A stretch of 64,000 nt of DNA from Lachnospiraceae bacterium (lineage in GTDB: Bacteria > Bacillota_A > Clostridia > Lachnospirales > Lachnospiraceae): contig JAFZQP010000111.1 of the NCBI GenBank assembly GCA_017620345.1, positions 1-64,000 on the forward strand, written 5' to 3'. Of the stretch, positions 48,827 through 57,499 are shown piece by piece; the first letter of the stretch is position 1; every line of letters starts with the position of its first letter. The position numbers and the translations under genes were made by a program. The notes beneath the pieces were generated by a model, which saw only the letters and a list, made by a program, of their open reading frames with translations, did not search any database and was not told the DNA's origin.

Positions 48827-50662
48827 TCACCTTATACGAACAAGAGTTTTGGTATCATTTGACCTTTCAACCCTGTACAATCCTCCGGATACAAGGGCCT
48901 GCCCGTCGTCTGTAAGTTCCGCCGTCTCTTCCCAGTCACCCTCATACGCATTCACGGCGTTTTTTGCCACATACACATACGCTTCCAGGTGGTTTTCAAT
49001 AAAGGAATTTATATCACCCGGATCTACCGCAGGAACGTTTATGAATATGTCTATAGGCTGCGGTACGGCGGTATACTCGATAAACTGAATTGTCTCATCC
49101 CATGCATCAGCCACTACCGTCAGCCGCGCAGTCCCATCATGAGCCAGCCCGAGATCCGCTATTTGGGATTCATCCCACTCTTTTTTGGCATTCTCTGACA
49201 TTTGCACGTACTTATCCGTCATTGCTTTGTATCCTGACGGAATGAGATATTTCATATCCGCATACGGCAGAAGCATCACAAAGATCATGATCGAGACATA
49301 CGTCAACACTTTCAGCGTTTTTCCGCTTCCCGCTCCTTCAGCATCTCTTACCAGCATACAGCAGTACACCATAAAGATACCTCCGAGATACTGTGTTATA
49401 TACCTGTCAAATTCAAGAAGGCCATGAGCCTCCCATTCATCAAATACAAACAGATACATGCACAGGTGCGCTGTCGCAAATAATGCAAGGCAGATCATTG
49501 AGGATATAAATAAGGCCTTCCGCTCCCGTGATCTTTTTAATATCACAAAGCATAAAATGATAAATACCACCAATACGGCAGCAGTCACTCCGACCTTATT
49601 CCTTGTCAGAGGATACGTAATAAAATGCTTTATATAATTGATCACAACCTCTTTCGTATATTCGGGAAAAACAAGTCCTCCTCCCCTGATCCCGTCCTTG
49701 ACGCGATTCGAAAGATATCCGTTATTCCATGAATAGCGAAGGAACATCTGCCAGCTGAGATAGGATCCGAGTGAAAAGATCAGCAAAACAGCGGTTTTCA
49801 GTAACGCAACAGACTTCTTCTCCGAAAGCAGTTCCATGATAAGGAACATGATCACGGCAAATATGCACAGAACTATCCCGCTTGACTTTATAAGTGCGAG
49901 AAATGCGAGCGCAAGCGCTATGACCGTCATCCTGAATATCTCACTTCTTCTGCGTTCGATATCAAAAATATATATCACGGCATATCCGAACGTAAGCGCC
50001 AGAAACAGATCGACTCCGAGCCTGTAATAAAACTGGGCCGTCAGGATATGCGGAAATATCACATACAATACTCCTGTAATGATCCTTACGGATAAGGGGC
50101 TTTCTCTGTCTTCAATACGCGACAGCACAGGAAGGAGCAATACATAGATAAGACAGACATTTGCCTGAAACATCACGGGTTCGGAAAACACCCTTCTGCC
50201 GAACAGGGCTGTATACTGAAAGATCTGTATGATCGGAGTGTAATCCTTGTAATCTACCGAGCAGTTCTCAAACAGATGCGGGAGTTTGTTTATGGAGAAG
50301 ATGTTCTTTGTGTAGATGCCCCAGTAAGATAAATCATCGTAATAGAATACCATGCGGTTGGATAGAAGGAGGCAAAACAAAAGACAAACAACTATAAATA
50401 TGATATAGGGCGGACGAAATACTATCCATTTGTGCAAATGCATACCATCCCGTGCTGTCTTCATCGCAACAGGGATAATCAACAGTATTGTCACAACAGC
50501 CAGGCAGCTCCACACCGCAATGTTAAGCGGCAGGACAAGTCCGAGCACATACACGGTAAGCGTCACAAAGAACACTGCCGGTGGCAGCGTTTCATGGAGT
50601 TTTTTGTTGAAGATCACCGCTCCGGCAAGAGCCGCGATCAAAATGAGCAATACCGCAAACAT
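48827..50662 (-). CDS. Polytopic membrane glycosyltransferase-like protein
   Basis: 611 residues: about twelve TM segments, with loop VFYYDDLSYWGIYTKNIF near residue 108 and a C-terminal soluble domain of about 130 residues. It is the intact paralogue of the amber-split gene at 25646-27460. GT-C type transfer of a lipid-linked sugar is the likely role. The ATG at 50662 has no ribosome binding site; TATAAT ends 7 nt before it. It is divergent from the GT2-GtrA gene. Confidence 0.65.
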   Translation of the reverse strand: MFAVLLILIAALAGAVIFNKKLHETLPPAVFFVTLTVYVLGLVLPLNIAVWSCLAVVTILLIIPVAMKTARDGMHLHKWIVFRPPYIIFIVVCLLFCLLLSNRMVFYYDDLSYWGIYTKNIFSINKLPHLFENCSVDYKDYTPIIQIFQYTALFGRRVFSEPVMFQANVCLIYVLLLPVLSRIEDRESPLSVRIITGVLYVIFPHILTAQFYYRLGVDLFLALTFGYAVIYIFDIERRRSEIFRMTVIALALAFLALIKSSGIVLCIFAVIMFLIMELLSEKKSVALLKTAVLLIFSLGSYLSWQMFLRYSWNNGYLSNRVKDGIRGGGLVFPEYTKEVVINYIKHFITYPLTRNKVGVTAAVLVVFIILCFVILKRSRERKALFISSMICLALFATAHLCMYLFVFDEWEAHGLLEFDRYITQYLGGIFMVYCCMLVRDAEGAGSGKTLKVLTYVSIMIFVMLLPYADMKYLIPSGYKAMTDKYVQMSENAKKEWDESQIADLGLAHDGTARLTVVADAWDETIQFIEYTAVPQPIDIFINVPAVDPGDINSFIENHLEAYVYVAKNAVNAYEGDWEETAELTDDGQALVSGGLYRVERSNDTKTLVRIR

Positions 50663-50666
50663 GCTA

Positions 50667-50695
50667 TTGATTATATCATAGAATTAGGGTATAAA
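50667..50695 (+). promoter_or_regulatory. Predicted leaderless promoter of the GT2-GtrA gene
   Basis: TTGATT at 50667-50672, 17-nt spacer ending TAGGG, TATAAA at 50690-50695, then 7 nt to the ATG at 50703. No ribosome binding site lies between. Confidence 0.6.
50670..50675 (-). promoter_or_regulatory. Predicted -10 box of the divergent membrane-protein gene
   Basis: A perfect minus-strand TATAAT, 7 nt before the ATG at 50662, that overlaps the -35 box of the plus-strand promoter. The two divergent promoters therefore share the same 40-bp gap and should exclude each other. Confidence 0.5.
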
Positions 50696-50702
50696 TCTAA
50701 TC

Positions 50703-51779
50703 ATGAAAGTTTTGATCGTGATCCCCGCTCTCAACCCTGACAGCGGATTAATCGGATATGTTGACACATTACTGTCGCATGGATATGAGGATATACTGGT
50801 GGTCGATGACGGAAGCCGCGCTAACTGCCGGTATATTTTTGATGAGATAGAGAAAAAAAAAGGCTGTGTCATTCTCCGTCATGATGTAAATCTCGGTAAA
50901 GGCCGCGCTTTGAAAGATGCCATGGTGTATTTCCTTGACAGGTACGAAGATGCGGCGGGTATGATAACCGTTGATTCGGACGGGCAACACACTATAGAAG
51001 ATGTTAATAAAGTTGCCGCATGCATGAAAGAAAACCCTGATTCCCTCATTCTCGGAGCAAGGGACTTCTACAGCGGCGGAGTTCCTCCGAAGAGTCTGTT
51101 CGGAAACAGATGTACACGTATCGCACTCAAACTCTTTATCGGCGGTGATATTCACGATACTCAGACAGGCCTTCGCGCAATACCCTCTCCGCTCATCAGA
51201 CACTTTTCGGATCTTCACGGAGAACGGTTCGAATATGAGACGGTTCAGCTGATAGATGCCATCCATTCAGGGATAGACATCCGGGAAGTTCCGATCAGGA
51301 CTGTTTATATCAACAATAACAGCGAGACACATTTTAACCCGATCAAAGATTCCATCAGGATATACAGCGTGATCTTCGGAACCTTTTTCAGGTATGCGCT
51401 TTCGTCGCTCTCTTCATTTGTTGTTGATTACGGGGTTTTCTGCGGACTTTTCTACGTGCTCGCGCGCTCAGCGGTTTCAAGCAGCCAGGCGATATGGATA
51501 TCGACGGTTATCGCAAGGATAATCTCGTCTCTTTTCAATTATACCGTTAATAAAAAGATCGTTTTTAAGAGTAAGCGCGGAGCTGAAACGTTTTTCATGT
51601 ACTATGGTCTGTGTATCGTTCAGATGGCATGTTCCGCCGCTCTTGTAAATCTCGTTGATATGCTGCATGTCATACCCGTTCAGATCGCCAAGATCATAGT
51701 GGATACGCTGCTTTTCCTGATCAGTTACCGTATTCAGAAGCGGTTCGTATTCGGCAAAAAGCTCAAAAATGACCCCTGA
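50703..51779 (+). CDS. GT2 glycosyltransferase fused to a GtrA-type flippase domain
   Basis: 358 residues. Residues 1 to about 215 are a GT-A fold like dolichyl-phosphate mannose synthase (VVDDGSRANC, LGKGRALK, VDSDGQHTIED). About 225-350 is a four-TM GtrA domain (LSSFVVDYGVFCGL, IARIISSLFNYTVNKK). It probably makes and helps flip a polyprenyl-phosphate sugar, the donor that GtrC/GT-C proteins nearby would use. The only clear plus-strand protein gene inside the window apart from the edge transposase. Its 3' end overlaps the opposing SDR gene by 17 bp. Confidence 0.9.
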   Translation: MKVLIVIPALNPDSGLIGYVDTLLSHGYEDILVVDDGSRANCRYIFDEIEKKKGCVILRHDVNLGKGRALKDAMVYFLDRYEDAAGMITVDSDGQHTIEDVNKVAACMKENPDSLILGARDFYSGGVPPKSLFGNRCTRIALKLFIGGDIHDTQTGLRAIPSPLIRHFSDLHGERFEYETVQLIDAIHSGIDIREVPIRTVYINNNSETHFNPIKDSIRIYSVIFGTFFRYALSSLSSFVVDYGVFCGLFYVLARSAVSSSQAIWISTVIARIISSLFNYTVNKKIVFKSKRGAETFFMYYGLCIVQMACSAALVNLVDMLHVIPVQIAKIIVDTLLFLISYRIQKRFVFGKKLKNDP

Positions 51780-52689
51780 CATATGCTATCGTTTTTCCTG
51801 CACCTTCTTCAAATGATACCTGCGGATTGAATCCCGTGTCTTTCGTAAGTTCGGTTATATCAGCGCAAAGATGCATCACCTGTTTTGGCGAGTAAGGTAT
51901 CTCACCAAATCCAAGCGGTAACTTCGGATCTATCTCATCCCTTATTATCTCGATGTACTCTCGCAGCGGCCTCGCGGTCCCCGAGCCGATCGGATATACT
52001 CTTCCGTCAGTTCCTTTTTCTGCAAGCAGCAGAAGTGCAGTTGCCGCATCTTCCGAATACAGATAGTCCCACATCTGCTCACCTTTTGTAAGCGCGGGTC
52101 TGCCTCCCTGCAGAAGCGTTCTGATCACAGATATGACCATCGTCCTCTCACCGTCATAGGGTCCGTAAATACTCAGGATCCTCGGCCAGATGTGCCGCAT
52201 GCCAAGTTCCCGGCAAAGATCCCTTGTATCTTTCGATGCCGCAAGTTTTGCCCGTCCGTATTCATTTTCGGGATCACACGGAGTATCTGCAGATAGCTTA
52301 CCTGATACTCTCCCACATTCGGCCTGCGAACCTGCTCCGACAAACACTTTACATCCAAGCCGGTGAGCCAGTCTTACAGCATCCGACGCATAAGCTGCAT
52401 TTTGATCCTGAAGATCTTTATTATTCCTGGCATCCCCAAACGTACCTCCCCAGGCAAGATGAAACAAGGCATCCATGTCCGGTCGTACACCCAGCAAAGT
52501 CGCATCTGCCGATGCAAAGTCATCAAGCCCGCACTTTATGACTTTAACAAGCGGACTGTCAGGTATTCTTGCAAGCCGTCTGCTCTCGGGGTTGACCAAT
52601 GCGATCACTTCGATCCCCTGCTCTATGCATTTATTTATAAGCGCCATACCGATCGTTCCGGTTGCGCCGGTTATCACTACGCTCTTCAT
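51763..52689 (-). CDS. NAD(P)-dependent epimerase/reductase, extended SDR (nucleotide-sugar)
   Basis: 308 residues: Rossmann site TGATGTIGMALI near the N-terminus, active-site ENEYGRAKLAASK (YxxxK), and GAGSQAECG with the Ser position. Next to rfbH and rfbF it is probably the 4-reductase or epimerase finishing a CDP-3,6-dideoxy- or 6-deoxyhexose. TATAAA lies 7 nt before the ATG, possibly by chance. Confidence 0.75.
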   Translation of the reverse strand: MKSVVITGATGTIGMALINKCIEQGIEVIALVNPESRRLARIPDSPLVKVIKCGLDDFASADATLLGVRPDMDALFHLAWGGTFGDARNNKDLQDQNAAYASDAVRLAHRLGCKVFVGAGSQAECGRVSGKLSADTPCDPENEYGRAKLAASKDTRDLCRELGMRHIWPRILSIYGPYDGERTMVISVIRTLLQGGRPALTKGEQMWDYLYSEDAATALLLLAEKGTDGRVYPIGSGTARPLREYIEIIRDEIDPKLPLGFGEIPYSPKQVMHLCADITELTKDTGFNPQVSFEEGAGKTIAYVRGHF

Positions 52690-52702
52690 GATTCTTTTTA
52701 TA

Positions 52703-53494
52703 TCATCTGTTAAGTGTCAGAAATCTCAGAAACTGCACGGCATGATCCATGCGTTTTGAATTGGCTGCTATCGTGAAGATGACCCGCTCGCCCTCACTTT
52801 CGGCTACGGGATATGCTCCCTGTTCTCCGATATTATTCAGATATGCACAATTATCAAGATATATCCCCGCGCAGTAAGGCGTCAGGTCTTCTCCCTCGTA
52901 GTCTTCTATCTCATCAGCCGCCGGATCGAAATAATAGAGTTCATATTCCCGATCCAACAGTTCATCCATCAGATCCTTCGGTATTACCCTGTCAAATTCC
53001 GCATAAGCTCCGCAGTTTGCCGGACCTTCAATGATGTCCCTGGGGCCTATGACTACATCAAGTTCACCTGCTGAATAATTGGCAACAAGTCTCTGCTGAT
53101 ATGCCATCATCGTTGTATCAAAGTTATCCTTTGACAGCATCGTCTCAACCCCGATGGTAAGGTGCTCTTTGGAAAGATCAACCCCTGCTTCCTGTACGAA
53201 CTCGTTATACAGTCTCTCACTCGCCGGCGTATCATATCCAAGATAAGTGTTCAGCATCTCCGCATACAGATATGTTGGTTTTGAATTTTCCCGATAATCC
53301 CTGATAAAAATACAACCGGCAATGACGGCGATGATGCCGCCTATTATCCACCACTTGTAGTAGTCCAGTATATACTGTGCCTTCTTCTTTCCGGACAGGT
53401 CCGAGAATTTGGTCTTCTCATTTTCGGAGTTTTCCCGGATGAGGTTGGCAAGCTCTCCGGATCGTGAATTGTCGTTGTCTGATCCTATTTTCAT
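52703..53494 (-). CDS. Membrane-anchored extracytoplasmic protein of unknown function
   Basis: 263 residues: a charged cytoplasmic N-terminus (about 1-40), one TM (WWIIGGIIAVIAGCIFI) and an outer domain of about 200 residues with an alpha/beta pattern recalling solute-binding proteins (SAGELDVVIGP, TIAANSKRMDHAVQFL). The ATG at 53494 is taken, with AAGG 9 nt upstream. It lies in the rfbH-SDR unit, but no link to sugar metabolism is evident. Confidence 0.55.
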   Translation of the reverse strand: MKIGSDNDNSRSGELANLIRENSENEKTKFSDLSGKKKAQYILDYYKWWIIGGIIAVIAGCIFIRDYRENSKPTYLYAEMLNTYLGYDTPASERLYNEFVQEAGVDLSKEHLTIGVETMLSKDNFDTTMMAYQQRLVANYSAGELDVVIGPRDIIEGPANCGAYAEFDRVIPKDLMDELLDREYELYYFDPAADEIEDYEGEDLTPYCAGIYLDNCAYLNNIGEQGAYPVAESEGERVIFTIAANSKRMDHAVQFLRFLTLNR

Positions 53495-53505
53495 AGCCAC
53501 GAACC

Positions 53506-54879
53506 TTACTCTACAGCTTCAGCAATGATCCTGCACATATGATCCAGCATCTCATCCGTCATGCCGGGATACACCCCGACCCAGAATGAACGTTCCATGA
53601 TCAGGTCCGTATTGGCAAGATCTCCGGATATACGGTACCCCTTTCCGCTTGATCTCATCTCATCAAAGCACGGATGCTTCGTAAGGTTTCCCGCAAAAAG
53701 TGCTCTTGTCTGAATGCCCGCTGCCTCTGTCTTCTCAACGACGCTCTTTCTATCCACACCGTCACGGCACGTCATCATGAACCCGAACCAGCTCGGATCC
53801 GAATTCTTACCTGCAACCGGAAGGATCAGTCTGTCTTCAATATCAAATCCCTTCTTTGCAGCGGCTGTCTTGAGGCCGTCATGCAGATGCCGGAAGTTCT
53901 GCTTTCTTTTTTCAACGAATCCGGGGAATTTCTTAAGCTGCGCACATCCGACAGCAGCCTGCATATCTGTTGCCTTAAGATTATATCCGAAGTGAGAATA
54001 CACGTACTTATGATCATATCCGAACGGAAGTTCTCCGTATTGTCCGTCAAAACGGTGTCCGCAAAGATTATCCTTTCCCGAAGGACATACACAGTCCCTG
54101 CCCCAGTCTCTCATACTGCGTATTATCTTGTTAAGCAGCGGATTGTTTGTATATACCGCTCCACCTTCTCCCATAGTCATATGATGCGGCGGATAGAAAC
54201 TGGAGGTTCCTATATCACCCACAGTTCCGGTAAAATGCCATCCGTCAAGTTCATAACGGCTTCCGAGAGCATCGCAGTTGTCTTCTATGAGCCACAGATC
54301 ATGCTTATCGCAAAACGCTTTCACTTCTCCCAGATCAAACGGATTTCCAAGTGTATGAGCTATCATCACAGCCTTTGTTTTATTCGACAAAGCGCTTTCA
54401 AGTTTTGATGTATCGATGTTATATTCGGGTATCGTAACATCAACAAATACCGGAACGGCACCATACTGTATGATCGGAGCCACAGTCGTCGGAAAGCCCG
54501 CTGCCACGGTTATGACTTCATCACCCGGATACACGCGTCGGTCTTTACCGTTAACATTTGAAAGCAGCGGCGATGTGAGCGTCATAAATGCGATCAGGTT
54601 CGCGCTCGAACCCGAATTGACCAAACTGCAAAAGCGTATGCCAAGATAATCGGCAAACGCCTTTTCAAACTCATCCGTAAACTTACCGGCAGTCAGCCAG
54701 AAGTCGAGCGCAGAATCAACGAGGTTCATCATCTCCTCGCTGTCATACACTCGCGAGGCGTATGTTATCCTGTCTCCCGGCTCAAAATCTTTCTTTTTAT
54801 TGTGAAAAGCCCGGCAATACTCGTCAACGCTCTTTAAGATCTGCGCCCTCGCCTGTTGCTCGTTCATATTCTCAAACAT
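53506..54879 (-). CDS. rfbH: RfbH-type CDP-4-keto-6-deoxyglucose 3-dehydrase (DegT/AHBA fold)
   Basis: 457 residues with the sugar aminotransferase fold, but the internal-aldimine Lys is replaced by His: SSFYPPHHMTMGEGGAV, the mark of the E1/RfbH PMP-dependent 3-dehydrases that make 3,6-dideoxyhexoses. VNSGSSANL and NPFDLGEV are further signatures, and the Cys run in WGRDCVCPSGKDNLC fits the Fe-S cluster of E1. AGGAGG precedes the ATG. Repeat copy C separates it from rfbF. Confidence 0.92.
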   Translation of the reverse strand: MFENMNEQQARAQILKSVDEYCRAFHNKKKDFEPGDRITYASRVYDSEEMMNLVDSALDFWLTAGKFTDEFEKAFADYLGIRFCSLVNSGSSANLIAFMTLTSPLLSNVNGKDRRVYPGDEVITVAAGFPTTVAPIIQYGAVPVFVDVTIPEYNIDTSKLESALSNKTKAVMIAHTLGNPFDLGEVKAFCDKHDLWLIEDNCDALGSRYELDGWHFTGTVGDIGTSSFYPPHHMTMGEGGAVYTNNPLLNKIIRSMRDWGRDCVCPSGKDNLCGHRFDGQYGELPFGYDHKYVYSHFGYNLKATDMQAAVGCAQLKKFPGFVEKRKQNFRHLHDGLKTAAAKKGFDIEDRLILPVAGKNSDPSWFGFMMTCRDGVDRKSVVEKTEAAGIQTRALFAGNLTKHPCFDEMRSSGKGYRISGDLANTDLIMERSFWVGVYPGMTDEMLDHMCRIIAEAVE

Positions 54880-54895
54880 TAGAACCTCCTATTAT

Positions 54896-54980
54896 GGACG
54901 CTCGGCCATTTGAGATCGCTTCGCGATAGGCCTCGCGGTGTAGACAGGGTCCCACCGCTTACGCGGTTCCCCCTATCAAC
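54896..54980 (-). repeat. Structured intergenic repeat, copy C
   Basis: On the minus strand it reads GTTGATAGGGGG, hairpin ACCGCGTAAGCGGT, CCTGTCTACACCGCGAG, hairpin ATCGCGAAGCGAT, AAATGGCCGAGCGTCC. Each part matches copies A and B, and its second stem (GGCC with GGCC) differs in sequence from theirs but keeps pairing. It lies between rfbF and rfbH, ending 17 nt before the rfbH start codon. Confidence 0.8.
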
Positions 54981-54982
54981 AT

Positions 54983-55756
54983 TTACCATACCTTCCAGGG
55001 CGCATTGCCCGAATCCCACATCTCCTCGAGCCGGTCCATCTCACGCTTTGTGTCCATGCACTGCCAGAACCCGTCATAACAGTAGCCCATAAGATTCCCC
55101 TCGGATGCGAGCTGCATCATAGGGCCTTTTTCAAACACGGTCCCATCACCTTCGATATAGTCAAATACCTTCGGTTCAAGCACCATAAATCCCCCGCTTA
55201 CACGTGAATTATCAACAGACTGCTTCTCCCTGAAAGATGTTATCCTGTTATCCTTGTTCATCTCCAGCACGCCAAAACGCTGATCAACCGATATGGCTGT
55301 GACTGTTGCGAGTTTCCCGTGCCCTTTATGATATTTGAGCAGTTCATTCGGATCCACATCAGAAACCGCATCTCCATATGTCAGCATAAACGTCTCATCA
55401 CCGACATATTTCTGCACACGCTTTATCCTGCCACCCGTCATCGTATCTATTCCCGTATCAACAAGGGTCACACGCCACGGCTCAGACTCATTGTTATGAA
55501 CGGTCATATGATTCTGCTTCGTAAAATCAAATGTCACATCGCAATTATACAGATAATAATCTGCAAACCAGTCCTTTATCATATGCTGTTTGTATCCGCA
55601 GCAGATGATAAAATCATTATATCCTCTTGCGCTGTATCCCTTCATGATATGCCACAATATAGGCTTTTCACCGATCTCGATCATCGGTTTCGGACGAAGA
55701 TGACTTTCCTCACTGATCCTTGTCCCGTATCCGCCGGCTAAGATAACAACTTTCAT
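54983..55756 (-). CDS. rfbF: Glucose-1-phosphate cytidylyltransferase RfbF
   Basis: Makes CDP-glucose. 257 residues, with LAGGYGTRISEESHLRPKPM at the N-terminus and GEKPILWHIMKGY, DPNELLKYHKGHGK as in the family. AGGAGAG precedes the ATG, which overlaps the hipA stop by 4 nt. CDP-glucose 4,6-dehydratase (rfbG), which normally follows, is not present. Confidence 0.95.
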   Translation of the reverse strand: MKVVILAGGYGTRISEESHLRPKPMIEIGEKPILWHIMKGYSARGYNDFIICCGYKQHMIKDWFADYYLYNCDVTFDFTKQNHMTVHNNESEPWRVTLVDTGIDTMTGGRIKRVQKYVGDETFMLTYGDAVSDVDPNELLKYHKGHGKLATVTAISVDQRFGVLEMNKDNRITSFREKQSVDNSRVSGGFMVLEPKVFDYIEGDGTVFEKGPMMQLASEGNLMGYCYDGFWQCMDTKREMDRLEEMWDSGNAPWKVW

Positions 55757-57039
55757 GAATAAATCTCTCCTCTGATCATTTCCATGGTTTCCTCTTTTAT
55801 TGATACTTTTTCCGCAAAATCAGGCCATCTGTCAACTGCTGCGGCAACATCATCAATGATATTTTTACACTTTTGCGCAGAAATGTCCATAGCTCGTCCT
55901 GCCTCAAGAATATCGCCCTTCCCAATATCTCTATTCTTCCCGTTAATGGTCATCTGGTGCGCATTCAACCACCGGCTCGATGAATCATATGCAAACGTAA
56001 CATCATACGCCGGTGCAAGCATCCACTTTCCATTTCTGTCCATCAAAAACGAGATGTTCTTAACGTGATCATCCTGATTAACCGCTAAAACATTAAATAC
56101 CATTCTTCTGTATAGCTGTTCAATTTCATCTGCCCTAAGCCCTATTTGTCTGGCGTATATCGCAGCCTGTTCGTAACTGCAAAGGCACGGAATGTCATAG
56201 TCAATGTGTGATAACGCTCCAAGTGTCTGCATATGGATCTTGCCGCCCTGATCAGTCCGGTCAAAGCGTTTTGTCATGAAATGCACTCTGTCATTTTCAG
56301 CAAGCAGCTTACACTCTGACATCTTAATCCCTGAAGCGATCGCCATAAGATGGTAAGCATATTCAATACGGGTATATTCCTGTCTGTCTGTGACATCATG
56401 ATCTCCGTTTGCGTCGACTCCGTCAAATTTGATGATCCAGTATCCGTAATCAGGTCCTGCATTTATCTGTCCCGAACGTATATCTCCTGTTTTTTCATTC
56501 CAGGCTATCACTGCCTTGGCGCGGGCTCCTCCGGCAGATGTTCCCAACTGGAGAAGTTGTTTTGCAGTTATGTTTTTATCCATCATGATCCGGACTTTAC
56601 TGCGCTTATTAAGAACATCCGACGCAAACCTCACCATTTCAGATATATTGATCTCATCATTAATACTTCCTACAGGACCGGTCGCAGGGACATATTCAAG
56701 AGCTCCCATACCTCTTGTTCCGGTATAACATAAACGGTCAATTGCATTAAATGAAGCATCACTTAATCCTCTCGATGCGAGCCATTGTGAGATGACAGCA
56801 TTTCCAAACTTATCAGGCAATGAGTCAGCAATAAGTCCGGGAATCCCATGAAAAGATGACTTTACAAGTTCGGAAAACGAGTAAAATCCATCTGCCAGCG
56901 GCATCATTACAGGCGAAACCTCAATACCGCTTCGCGCAAAATCATGATCATACTCAAAAGATGCAAGACCTGTACCTTCATCAAAATGGACAATGCCTAT
57001 TCTGGATCCCCACAAATAAACCTCAGCCGTATTGTTCAC
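55753..57039 (-). CDS. hipA: HipA family Ser/Thr kinase toxin
   Basis: 428 residues with full HipA layout: N-subdomain 1 at about 1-105, the Gly-rich loop GTSAGGARAKAV, ATP site YWIIKFDG, MTKRFDR, catalytic NVLAVNQDDHVKNISF and Mg-binding APAYDVTF. HipA kinases phosphorylate targets such as glutamyl-tRNA synthetase and slow growth. It overlaps hipB by 4 nt upstream and rfbF by 4 nt downstream. Confidence 0.92.
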   Translation of the reverse strand: MNNTAEVYLWGSRIGIVHFDEGTGLASFEYDHDFARSGIEVSPVMMPLADGFYSFSELVKSSFHGIPGLIADSLPDKFGNAVISQWLASRGLSDASFNAIDRLCYTGTRGMGALEYVPATGPVGSINDEINISEMVRFASDVLNKRSKVRIMMDKNITAKQLLQLGTSAGGARAKAVIAWNEKTGDIRSGQINAGPDYGYWIIKFDGVDANGDHDVTDRQEYTRIEYAYHLMAIASGIKMSECKLLAENDRVHFMTKRFDRTDQGGKIHMQTLGALSHIDYDIPCLCSYEQAAIYARQIGLRADEIEQLYRRMVFNVLAVNQDDHVKNISFLMDRNGKWMLAPAYDVTFAYDSSSRWLNAHQMTINGKNRDIGKGDILEAGRAMDISAQKCKNIIDDVAAAVDRWPDFAEKVSIKEETMEMIRGEIYS

Positions 57040-57380
57040 TGCTCATCACCCCATTTGAATGGTCCAGTCGGTTCCGCTGCCTTTTTATTCTTTCTGCATC
57101 GCTTGGGTTCATGCTTATTTAAAAAATAAGATGGTGCCTTGGTAACATCAGGGACAAGCAGGTTCAGGTTATCTTGTAACCCAAGAGCCTGCAGTATCTT
57201 GATCAGATTCCCCAGCTGTATGTCCTCACCCTGCTCGAACCTCGAAATACTCCGCATAGATACGCCTGATCTGTCCGCCAGATCACGTTGGGTGAAAGAT
57301 CTGCTAATGCGGTATTCCCTTATAGCTGTTCCCATCTCACGTATAACCGCCCGTGAGGTCAATGCATTCTTTATTTCCAT
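57036..57380 (-). CDS. hipB: HipB-like XRE antitoxin
   Basis: 114 residues: HTH-XRE at about 15-75 (FTQRDLADRSGVSMRSISRFEQG), then a basic C-terminal tail (KRCRKNKKAAEP). Expected to bind and hold HipA and to repress the operon. The ribosome binding site is TATAGGAG before the ATG. Confidence 0.9.
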   Translation of the reverse strand: MEIKNALTSRAVIREMGTAIREYRISRSFTQRDLADRSGVSMRSISRFEQGEDIQLGNLIKILQALGLQDNLNLLVPDVTKAPSYFLNKHEPKRCRKNKKAAEPTGPFKWGDEQ

Positions 57381-57385
57381 AAAAG

Positions 57386-57461
57386 AAGATCACTCCTATA
57401 ACATGATTGAAAGGATAAACCCTCTATACATGAGAATACACGAAGTGATCTTAAAATGCAA
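57386..57461 (-). promoter_or_regulatory. hipBA promoter with wide inverted repeat (candidate HipB operators)
   Basis: TTGCAT at 57456-57461, 17-nt spacer, TATTCT at 57433-57438. A perfect 9-bp inverted repeat, AAGATCACT (57444-57452) and AGTGATCTT (57386-57394), has one arm in the promoter spacer and the other beside the ribosome binding site. It could be an operator pair for repressor looping or a leader hairpin. Confidence 0.55.
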
Positions 57462-57499
57462 CATTTGACTCATAAAAAGCGAATTCTTATTTAAATAGA

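Noticed and set aside
52690..52702. TATAAA 7 nt before the SDR gene as another leaderless promoter
   Set aside because: It lies inside an apparent operon, lacks the TAGGG part and a -35, and AAAAAGA could serve as a weak ribosome binding site; left as undecided coincidence.
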